Positions 57,388-64,000 of a stretch of 64,000 nt of DNA are shown here, one piece after another. Within the stretch, counting starts at the first letter, position 1. Every line of letters begins with the position of its first letter. A program made the translations under genes and the position numbers. Origin of the DNA: Aromatoleum toluclasticum ATCC 700605 (GTDB lineage Bacteria; Pseudomonadota; Gammaproteobacteria; Burkholderiales; Rhodocyclaceae); contig NZ_KB899508.1 in assembly GCF_000378245.1 (NCBI RefSeq), positions 1-64,000 on the forward strand. The letters are read 5' to 3'. Below the pieces are notes generated by a model. That model was not told the origin of the DNA. It searched no databases and saw only the letters and a program-made list of their open reading frames with translations.

Positions 57388-58749
57388 ATGGCGCGCAAAT
57401 ATTTCGGTACCGACGGGGTCCGCGGCAAGGTGGGGGACTCCGTGATCACGCCCGACTTCGTGATGCGGCTCGGCTATGCTGCGGGCGTGACCATCGTCGG
57501 GCGGGAGAGTCTGCCGCGCGGTGAGCGGCCGGCGGTGCTGATCGGCAAGGACACCCGTATTTCCGGCTACATGCTCGAGGCCGCTCTGGAGGCGGGCTTT
57601 GCTGCTGCCGGAGTCGACGTGTTGCTCGCTGGGCCAGTTCCGACCCCCGCCGTGGCGTACCTCACGCGCGCCTTGCGTTTGCAGGCCGGGGTCGTGATCT
57701 CCGCTTCGCACAACCCGTATTTCGATAACGGCATCAAATTCTTTTCGGCTGACGGAAGCAAGTTGCCCGATGCGGTCGAGATGGAGATCGAAGCGCGCGT
57801 GGACCTGCCGATGGGCTGCGCGGAGTCGGCGAGGCTCGGGAAGGCCAGACGCATCGATGATGCCGCAGGCCGGTACGTGGAATTCTGCAAGAGCACTTTT
57901 CCGAACGAGCTCGACCTGCGCGAACTGAGGATCGTGCTCGATTGCGCCAACGGTGCGGCCTATCACATCGCGCCGAGCGTGTTCCACGAACTCGGGGCCG
58001 AAGTGGTTTCCGTCGGCGTCGAGCCCAACGGACTCAACATCAACGAGCGCTGTGGCGCTACCTCGCCCGAGCATCTGCGTTCCGCGGTTCTCGCCAACAA
58101 GGCGGATCTGGGTATCGCGCTCGACGGCGATGGGGACCGTGTGATGATGGCGGACGCGCGCGGTGAACTCTACGACGGCGACAAGTTGCTGTACGTGATC
58201 GCATCTGCACAGAAGGGGCGGGGACGTCTCGATGGAGTCGTGGGTACCCTGATGAGCAATCTCGGCTTCGAACACGCGGTCGGGAGGCTTGGGGTACCCT
58301 TCGCCCGAGCAAAGGTGGGTGACCGCTACGTACTCGAGACGCTTCAGGAGAAGGGCTGGAAGCTCGGCGGAGAGAACTCGGGCCACATCATCTGTCTCGA
58401 CCGCCACACCACTGGCGACGGCATCATCTCCGCTCTCCAGGTACTCGCCGCCCTGCAGCAGACGGGAAAGAGCCTTGCTGAAGCTTGCGCGGATCTCGTT
58501 TTCTACCCGCAGAAACTGATCAACGTGAAGCTTCCTGCCGGATTCGACTGGCAGGCGCATAAGGGTATCGCCTCGGTGGCCAGGGACGCCGAGGCACGGC
58601 TGGGAAGCCGTGGTCGCGTGCTGCTTCGTCCGTCAGGCACTGAACCGCTGCTTCGGGTCATGGTGGAAGGGCAGGACGGCGATGAGGTCGAGCGCCTTGC
58701 GCGAGAGATCGCGGATTGCATCGAGAGGGCAACTACCGGCGACTGTTAA
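57388..58749 (+). CDS. glmM: Phosphoglucosamine mutase
   Basis: This 453-aa enzyme isomerises glucosamine-6-phosphate to the 1-phosphate for peptidoglycan and LPS. The phosphorylated Ser107 is in ISASHNP, the metal-binding DGDGDR has Asp246, Asp248 and Asp250, and [13 protein letters not shown] forms the phosphate site. The ATG at 57388 has GGAAG upstream. Confidence 0.97.
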   Translation: MARKYFGTDGVRGKVGDSVITPDFVMRLGYAAGVTIVGRESLPRGERPAVLIGKDTRISGYMLEAALEAGFAAAGVDVLLAGPVPTPAVAYLTRALRLQAGVVISASHNPYFDNGIKFFSADGSKLPDAVEMEIEARVDLPMGCAESARLGKARRIDDAAGRYVEFCKSTFPNELDLRELRIVLDCANGAAYHIAPSVFHELGAEVVSVGVEPNGLNINERCGATSPEHLRSAVLANKADLGIALDGDGDRVMMADARGELYDGDKLLYVIASAQKGRGRLDGVVGTLMSNLGFEHAVGRLGVPFARAKVGDRYVLETLQEKGWKLGGENSGHIICLDRHTTGDGIISALQVLAALQQTGKSLAEACADLVFYPQKLINVKLPAGFDWQAHKGIASVARDAEARLGSRGRVLLRPSGTEPLLRVMVEGQDGDEVERLAREIADCIERATTGDC

Positions 58750-58763
58750 TCCCTGTATATGAA

Positions 58764-58797
58764 CTGTCACATTCCTGAAATGTGCCGCAACTAAAGT
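58764..58797 (+). promoter_or_regulatory. Pho box and promoter of pstSCAB
   Basis: CTGTCAC (58764-58770), four spacer bases and CTGAAAT (58775-58781) form the 7-4-7 direct-repeat layout of a PhoB box. A possible -10 element TAAAGT (58792-58797) follows the second repeat by ten bases, as at PhoB-activated promoters where the box replaces the -35. This predicts induction by phosphate starvation. Confidence 0.82.
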
Positions 58798-58908
58798 GTG
58801 CGCACTTCGGAATGCATCCGCGTGGCAGATGCGATTTACCGGGCTTGCAGGCTTCGGTTGGTGCATCCGGTTCGGACAATGACAGAGTTCATTCAGTGGA
58901 GATTCACT

Positions 58909-59901
58909 ATGTCGGGTTTCAAGCAGACTGCTCTCGCTGCCGCCGTCCTTCTTCTGGGGGCGCAGGCAGCGCATGCCCAGTCCCTGGTCAAGATCGACGG
59001 TTCGAGCACGGTGTTCCCGGTCACCGAGGCAGTCGCCGAGGACTTCCAGTCCTCAAAGAAAGGTGAAGTGAAGGTTACGGTCGGTATCTCCGGTACCGGC
59101 GGCGGTTTCAAGAAGTTCTGCCGCGGCGAAATCGACATTGCCGACGCCTCGCGCCCCATCCTGAAGAAGGAAATGGAAGCCTGCACGCAAGCCGGCATCA
59201 AGTACATCGAACTGCCGGTCGCATTCGATGCCCTGACCGTCGTCGCGAACCCCAAGAATGCCTTCATCAAGCAACTGTCGGTCGAGCAGCTGAAGAAGAT
59301 GTGGGAGCCGGGTGCGCAGGGCACCATCACCCGCTGGAAGCAGGTCGACCCGTCCTTCCCCGATGCGCCGCTCAAACTGTTCGGTGCAGGGTCGGATTCG
59401 GGAACCTTCGATTACTTCACGGAAGCGATCGTCGGGAAGGCGAAGGCCTCGCGCGGCGACTATACGGCCTCGGAGGACGACAACGTGCTGGTGCAGGGCG
59501 TGTCCCGCGACGTCAATGCCATCGGCTACTTTGGCTATGCCTATTACGCCGAAAACCAGGGCAAGCTGAAGGCCGTGCCGATCGTGAATAAGGAAGGCAA
59601 GCCAGTTCAGCCCGGTGCGGCAGCGGTGCTCGACGGTTCGTACAATCCGCTGTCGCGCCCGATCTTCATCTACGTCGCGGAAAAGTCCCTGGAAAAGGCC
59701 GAAGTCCGCGATTTCGTGACCTACTATCTGAAAAATGCGAGCAAGCTCGCGACCGAGGTGAAGTACGTTCCGCTCCCCGCCAAGGCGTATGAAATCGCTC
59801 TGGACCATGTCAACAAGAAGAAGCTCGGTACGGTCTTTGGTGGCGAGGCTGAAGTTGGTGTGACGATCGATGCGCTGCTGGCTCGCGAAGCCAAGCTCTG
59901 A
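58909..59901 (+). CDS. pstS: Phosphate ABC transporter substrate-binding protein
   Basis: This 330-aa periplasmic phosphate-binding protein has a signal peptide (1-23, ending AAHA). Phosphate-binding segments are IDGSSTVFPVTEAVAEDF, GTGGGFKKFCRGEIDIADASRP and GSDSGTFDYFTEAI. The ATG at 58909 has GGAG upstream. First gene of pstSCAB, directly downstream of the Pho box. Confidence 0.97.
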   Translation: MSGFKQTALAAAVLLLGAQAAHAQSLVKIDGSSTVFPVTEAVAEDFQSSKKGEVKVTVGISGTGGGFKKFCRGEIDIADASRPILKKEMEACTQAGIKYIELPVAFDALTVVANPKNAFIKQLSVEQLKKMWEPGAQGTITRWKQVDPSFPDAPLKLFGAGSDSGTFDYFTEAIVGKAKASRGDYTASEDDNVLVQGVSRDVNAIGYFGYAYYAENQGKLKAVPIVNKEGKPVQPGAAAVLDGSYNPLSRPIFIYVAEKSLEKAEVRDFVTYYLKNASKLATEVKYVPLPAKAYEIALDHVNKKKLGTVFGGEAEVGVTIDALLAREAKL

Positions 59902-59968
59902 TCGTATCTGAAGGTTGTGGTGCTCGGGCGTTACGCCCGGGCACCCTTTTGTCGTTTGTAGGCGTCCA

Positions 59969-60928
59969 ATGCAAGAAAACAATTCCAGCGGTGCCGCCAC
60001 GCTCGTGCCCTACGGTCCGCTTTCCGTCAGCGACCGGCTTGCGAAGAAGGCGCTGCGCAACTTCAAGGAGCGGGTAATCGAGCTCCTGCTTCTGGGGGCT
60101 GCGTTCGTCTCGGTTCTTACGACGGTCGGCATCATCTGGGTGCTGGTAAGCGAATCGGTGAATTTTTTCCGTAACGTGTCGATCTGGTCCTTCCTTACGG
60201 ACACGATGTGGACGCCGCTGTTCGCCGAGCCGCGCTACGGGATCCTGCCATTGCTGGCGGGTACGCTGACTACCTCCGCCGTGGCTCTTGTCGTGGCAAT
60301 CCCGTTGGGAACCACCATCGCGATCTATCTTTCCGAATTCGCCCGCCCGTCGGTTCGCGAGGTGGTAAAGCCTTTCCTTGAACTGCTCGGCGGCATTCCC
60401 ACCATCGTGTACGGGTACTTTGCCCTGATGGTCGTTATTCCGATGCTCCAACTGCTCATGCCGGAACTGTCCGGATTCAACATGCTTGGCGCCGGCATCG
60501 TCATGGGTATCGCCATCATCCCGTACGTGAGCTCCCTTGCGGAAGACGCCATGCGCGCGGTCCCCATGAGCATGCGCGAAGGATCGTATGCGATGGGCGC
60601 GACCCGACTGCAGACGGCCTTTCGTGTTGTTTTCCCGGCGGCCTTGTCGGGAATCCTGTCTGCATACATCCTGGGCATTTCGCGAGCCGTGGGCGAAACC
60701 ATGATCGTGGCCGTCGCGGCAGGCATGCAGCCCAATTTCACCGTGAATCCGCTCGAGCCGGCACAGACGATCTCCGCCTACATCGTGCAGGTCGCGTTGG
60801 GCGATCTCCCGCATGGCTCCATCGGCTACCAGTCGATTTTCGCGGCCGGCTTGAGCCTGATGCTGATGACGCTTGCACTGAACCTTGTCGGGCATGTCGT
60901 GCGGCGTCGATACCGCGAGGCATATTGA
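59969..60928 (+). CDS. pstC: Phosphate ABC transporter permease PstC
   Basis: This 319-aa inner-membrane permease has a cytoplasmic N-terminus and about six membrane segments. The EAA-type loop reads MSMREGSYAMGATRLQTAFRVVFP, and SRAVGETMIVAVAAGMQP is typical of PstC. It pairs with PstA. The ATG at 59969 is chosen over an upstream frame without family match. Confidence 0.96.
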   Translation: MQENNSSGAATLVPYGPLSVSDRLAKKALRNFKERVIELLLLGAAFVSVLTTVGIIWVLVSESVNFFRNVSIWSFLTDTMWTPLFAEPRYGILPLLAGTLTTSAVALVVAIPLGTTIAIYLSEFARPSVREVVKPFLELLGGIPTIVYGYFALMVVIPMLQLLMPELSGFNMLGAGIVMGIAIIPYVSSLAEDAMRAVPMSMREGSYAMGATRLQTAFRVVFPAALSGILSAYILGISRAVGETMIVAVAAGMQPNFTVNPLEPAQTISAYIVQVALGDLPHGSIGYQSIFAAGLSLMLMTLALNLVGHVVRRRYREAY

Positions 60929-60938
60929 GAAGATCCGC

Positions 60939-61862
60939 ATGAAAGCAGAAGACATCCCCCTGATCAGAAGGATCATCCGGCGCAACAAGCGCATCGAGCT
61001 GCTGTTTGTGGTTGCCGGCTTCGTTGCGCTGCTGATGGGCGTACTGACCTTCGTGGCCCTGTTTGCGCAGATGGCCTGGGCGGGCTGGGAGCGCATCACG
61101 CCCGACTTTTTCACCAACTTCCCGTCGCGCCGCGCCGCACAGGCGGGGATCCTGTCGGCGTGGGTGGGGTCGCTGCTGGTCATGCTCGTCACCGCAATTT
61201 CAGCCGTCCCGCTGGGCGTGGCCGCGGGCGTCTACCTCGAAGAGTACGCACCGAAGAACCTGCTCACGGACATCATTGAGATCAACGTGACCAATCTCGC
61301 CGGTGTGCCGTCGATCGTGTATGGCCTGCTTGCGCTCGGGGTGTTCGTGTACACCTTCGGTTTCGGACAGAGCATCCTCTCGGCCGGCCTGACCCTCGGG
61401 CTCCTCATTCTCCCTGTTGTCATTGTCGCGACGCGCGAATCGATCCGCTCCATTCCGCTGCACATTCGTGAGGCGGCGTACGGGTTGGGGGCGACGCGCT
61501 GGCAGGTGACCCGCGACCACATCGTGCCCTATTCGCTGCCGGGTATCATGACTGGCGTGATCATCGGTATGTCGCGGGCGATCGGCGAGACGGCTCCCAT
61601 CATCACGATCGGAGCGCTGACCTTCATCGCATTCCTCCCCGATGCGCCCGTCGGTCCGGAGTTCCCCTGGGTGAACTTCGAGTGGTTGAAGTCAGGCTTT
61701 ACCGTGATGCCGATCCAGATGTTCAATTGGACTTCGCGTCCCGAAGAGGCTTTCCAGCAGAATGCTGCGGCAGCCGGTTTTATTCTCGTCCTGATGACAT
61801 TGGCGATGAATGCGGTATCTATCTGGATTCGTTACCACGTGCGCAAGGACATCAAATGGTAA
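60939..61862 (+). CDS. pstA: Phosphate ABC transporter permease PstA
   Basis: This 307-aa permease has about six membrane segments and an EAA loop [19 protein letters not shown] followed by [15 protein letters not shown]. It starts ten bases after pstC. The last codons overlap the pstB start by seven bases. Confidence 0.96.
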   Translation: MKAEDIPLIRRIIRRNKRIELLFVVAGFVALLMGVLTFVALFAQMAWAGWERITPDFFTNFPSRRAAQAGILSAWVGSLLVMLVTAISAVPLGVAAGVYLEEYAPKNLLTDIIEINVTNLAGVPSIVYGLLALGVFVYTFGFGQSILSAGLTLGLLILPVVIVATRESIRSIPLHIREAAYGLGATRWQVTRDHIVPYSLPGIMTGVIIGMSRAIGETAPIITIGALTFIAFLPDAPVGPEFPWVNFEWLKSGFTVMPIQMFNWTSRPEEAFQQNAAAAGFILVLMTLAMNAVSIWIRYHVRKDIKW

Positions 61863-62746
61863 GCGTTGCTACGATGCAAATGAGCGAACAACCCGTCGCA
61901 GGGACCGCGGTGCAGGCCGGCACTGCCTCTGGCGAGGCGCGGAACCCGAACTCCTCCGAGACAACGGCACGGACCGGCGCCGGTGTGCCCGTGAAGGCTT
62001 CCGTGGAGAATTTCAGTTTCTACTACGGCGATTTCAAGGCGCTCAAGTCGATCTCCATGCCCGTGCATGAGAAGCGCGTAACTGCCTTGATCGGTCCGTC
62101 CGGCTGCGGCAAATCCACGCTCTTGCGGACGTTCAACCGCATGCACGATCTCTATCCGGGCAATCGATACGACGGGACGATCCGCTTGCATCCGGACAAT
62201 ACCAATCTGCTGGATCCGGCCGTCGATCCCATCGAAGTGCGCATGCGCATCGGCATGGTTTTCCAGAAGCCCAATCCGTTCCCGAAGTCGATCTACGAGA
62301 ACGTTGCCTACGGTCTGCGTATCCGGGGTGAGCGCAATCGTTCGGTGATCGACGACCGGGTGCGGGAAGCGCTGCGCGGTGCGGCCCTGTGGTCCGAAGT
62401 CGAACACCGCTTGCACGACCCGGCTACTGCCTTGTCGGGTGGCCAGCAGCAGCGACTGTGCATCGCGCGTTGTCTCGCCACCCAACCCGAAGTGCTGCTC
62501 TTCGACGAGCCGACCTCGGCGCTTGATCCGATCGCGACGGCCAGCATCGAAGAGTTGATACACGAATTGCGGGACAAGGTCACTATCCTCATCGTCACCC
62601 ATAACATGCAGCAGGCTGCCCGTGTATCCGATTACACGGCCTACATGTATCTCGGCGAACTGATGGAGTTCGGCGAAACAAACCAGATTTTCGTCAATCC
62701 GAAGCGCAAGGAAACCGAAGATTACATCACCGGCCGGTTCGGCTGA
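61856..62746 (+). CDS. pstB: Phosphate ABC transporter ATP-binding protein PstB
   Basis: This 296-aa ATPase energises phosphate import and takes part in PhoR signalling. Walker [10 protein letters not shown] is at 80-88, with signature LSGGQQQRL and Walker [13 protein letters not shown]. An extra 35-40 residues at the N-terminus, Ala/Thr/Ser-rich, exceed the usual length. The ATG at 61856 has AAGGA upstream and overlaps pstA; ATGs at 61874 and 61880 are alternatives that would shorten this tail. No phoU follows. Confidence 0.95.
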   Translation: MVSVATMQMSEQPVAGTAVQAGTASGEARNPNSSETTARTGAGVPVKASVENFSFYYGDFKALKSISMPVHEKRVTALIGPSGCGKSTLLRTFNRMHDLYPGNRYDGTIRLHPDNTNLLDPAVDPIEVRMRIGMVFQKPNPFPKSIYENVAYGLRIRGERNRSVIDDRVREALRGAALWSEVEHRLHDPATALSGGQQQRLCIARCLATQPEVLLFDEPTSALDPIATASIEELIHELRDKVTILIVTHNMQQAARVSDYTAYMYLGELMEFGETNQIFVNPKRKETEDYITGRFG

Positions 62747-62830
62747 GTCCGCGGGCCGGACTTCGTCCTGCTTTCACCGCTCTGCCGAGCCGGCAGGTGC
62801 GGGCGGCATGGAGATCGTCGGACGCATGCC

Positions 62831-62867
62831 AGCAACGGGCGCCGCCGTTTCAGCTGCGCCCGTTGTT
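62831..62867 (+). terminator. Terminator after pstB
   Basis: CAACGGGCGC (62833-62842) pairs with GCGCCCGTTG (62856-62865), with one A-T and one G-T pair extending the stem, followed by a short T-rich TTCAAT. It separates the pst operon from the tpiA promoter. Confidence 0.65.
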
Positions 62868-62895
62868 CAATAGTCTCCTGTCGCCTCAGCCTTCC

Positions 62896-62924
62896 TTTAC
62901 CAAGCGATGGCCTGAAGATACAAT
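62896..62924 (+). promoter_or_regulatory. Candidate sigma-70 promoter of tpiA
   Basis: TTTACC (62896-62901) and TACAAT (62919-62924) are separated by 17 bases and lie 27 bases before the tpiA ATG. It gives tpiA-secG transcription independent of the phosphate-regulated pst operon. Confidence 0.6.
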
Positions 62925-62950
62925 CCGAAAATTTCGCTGAGGCGCGGTGC

Positions 62951-63712
62951 ATGGAACGAAAGCTAGTCGTCGGTAACTGGAAGATGAACGGCGATCGTGC
63001 GCGCAACAGTGCTCTGCTGGACCAACTTGTGGGGGCCGTGCCTGCGGCCGTCGACTGCGCCGTCTGCGTGCCGTTCCCATACCTCCCTCAGGTCGGGGAA
63101 AGCCTGGTTGGCAGTGACGTTGCGCTCGGCGCCCAGGACGTGAGCGAGTTTCCCGAAGGCGCCTACACGGGCGATGTCAGCGTCGCGATGCTCGCTGACT
63201 GGGGGGTTCGTTTTGTTATCGTCGGCCATTCCGAGCGGCGGGCGCTGCATGGCGAGTCGGATTCGACGGTTGCTCGCAAGGCTGCCGCGGCGCTCGACGG
63301 GGGGCTCGTGCCCATCGCCTGCTTCGGTGAGACGCTCGTCGAGCGTGAGTCCGGGGTAACCGAACAGGTGCTCTTGCGCCAACTTGATGCGCTTGCTGCT
63401 AACCTGTCGCCCGAGGCACTGCAAGGTATCGTACTGGCCTATGAGCCTGTGTGGGCGATCGGCACCGGCCGCGCTGCGACTGAAGAGCAGGTTCAGACGG
63501 TGCTGGCACTCGTCAGGCGATGGCTGGCAGACCATGTTCCCGCTCCCGAGCGGGTCCGCATCCTTTACGGTGGCAGTGTCAAGCCGGAGACTGCGGGCGG
63601 GCTGTTCAGCTTGCCGGATGCTGATGGAGGCTTGATCGGTGGGGCTTCGCTCGATGCGCAGTCCTTTCTGGAAATCTGCCAAGCGGCGGGAAGTGCCGCG
63701 CAGGGCAACTGA
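62951..63712 (+). CDS. tpiA: Triosephosphate isomerase
   Basis: This 253-aa TIM barrel interconverts DHAP and glyceraldehyde-3-phosphate. Active-site residues are Asn9 and Lys11 (GNWKMNG), His93 in VGHSERR and Glu165 in AYEPVWAIGTG. The ATG is fixed by the N-terminal motif. tpiA-secG order is common in betaproteobacteria. Confidence 0.97.
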   Translation: MERKLVVGNWKMNGDRARNSALLDQLVGAVPAAVDCAVCVPFPYLPQVGESLVGSDVALGAQDVSEFPEGAYTGDVSVAMLADWGVRFVIVGHSERRALHGESDSTVARKAAAALDGGLVPIACFGETLVERESGVTEQVLLRQLDALAANLSPEALQGIVLAYEPVWAIGTGRAATEEQVQTVLALVRRWLADHVPAPERVRILYGGSVKPETAGGLFSLPDADGGLIGGASLDAQSFLEICQAAGSAAQGN

Positions 63713-63733
63713 GATTCAAAACAGGGTCATATT

Positions 63734-64000
63734 ATGAGTAATTACTTATTTTCGATCGTCCTGACGATTCATGTTCTGGTGGGGCTTGGCATCATCGCGC
63801 TCGTACTGATGCAGCATGGAAAAGGGGCTGACGCGGGGGCCGCATTCGGCAGTGGCGCGTCGGGCAGCGTGTTCGGATCTTCCGGCTCGGCGAATTTTCT
63901 TAGCCGCACCACGGGAATACTCGCCGCTGTGTTTTTTCTCACCAGCCTCGGGCTTAGCTATCTCGGTAACGGCAAGGCTGTGAAGCCCTTCAGTGTTATG
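63734..64000 (+). CDS. secG: Preprotein translocase subunit SecG (partial, runs off the window)
   Basis: The ATG at 63734 opens a frame of 89 codons with no stop before the window edge. The product has two hydrophobic segments (about 3-25 and 58-78) and the SecG signature [23 protein letters not shown]. SecG assists SecYE in protein export. The 3' end is missing only because the window stops. A purine-rich AGGG precedes the start at moderate distance. Confidence 0.93.
   Translation, partial: MSNYLFSIVLTIHVLVGLGIIALVLMQHGKGADAGAAFGSGASGSVFGSSGSANFLSRTTGILAAVFFLTSLGLSYLGNGKAVKPFSVM

Overview
The window is a 64 kb stretch of GC-rich core chromosome from a betaproteobacterium. Protein similarity and gene order (asd-fimV-truA-trpFBA-accD-folC-dedD-cvpA-purF-metZ; hrcA-hemH near grpE-dnaK-dnaJ; rlmE-ftsH-folP-glmM) point to the Rhodocyclales, most like the Azoarcus/Aromatoleum/Thauera group. 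That placement is inference from recalled families, not a database search. Coding density is very high. I found no mobile element, CRISPR array or prophage, and no clearly broken gene. The only truncated gene is secG, cut by the right edge.

Layout. 1-370: tRNA-Ala(GGC), tRNA-Glu(TTC), tRNA-Asp(GTC) and a terminator. 551-6259: 3-hydroxybutyryl-CoA dehydrogenase, then rho and trxA (minus strand), a 7Fe ferredoxin, a CBS-domain protein and fadD. 6270-8510: an ilvBN operon of the AHAS I type behind a Val/Leu-rich leader peptide and an attenuator-type terminator. 8613-11803: aroC, an MFS transporter and an M48 lipoprotein protease. 11898-29563: a long plus-strand run covering leucine synthesis (leuCDB), asd, fimV, an orphan membrane protein, truA, trpFBA, accD, folC, a SPOR protein, cvpA, purF and metZ. 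29606-33852 (minus): a TPR protein, an L,D-transpeptidase, two cyclophilins and lpxH. 34057-43640: cysS, then the minus-strand heat-shock genes grpE-dnaK-dnaJ and hrcA-hemH, with a Hanks-type kinase carrying a cyclic-nucleotide-binding domain between the two groups. 43725-48123: nadK, recN, fur (minus), bamE and dapB. 48150-58749: carAB-greA, yhbY (minus), rlmE, ftsH, folP and glmM. 58764-62867: a Pho-box-controlled pstSCAB operon without phoU. 62896-64000: tpiA and the start of secG.

Most genes are housekeeping: amino-acid and nucleotide synthesis, protein folding, envelope biogenesis, and translation or transcription factors. Many adjacent genes overlap by ATGA or abut, which suggests translational coupling. 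The most interesting regulatory signals, all too short to show up as genes, are the 28-codon ilv leader with its 12-bp terminator stem, a near-consensus sigma-32 promoter before grpE with a second weaker one before dnaK, a Pho box before pstS, and a promoter followed almost at once by a terminator ahead of carA. The most unusual proteins are the kinase/cNMP-binding fusion, the paired TPR and L,D-transpeptidase proteins that appear to share a C-terminal NTF2-like domain, and an orphan EcfT/CbiQ-like membrane protein between fimV and truA. I did not find a clearly new multi-gene system.
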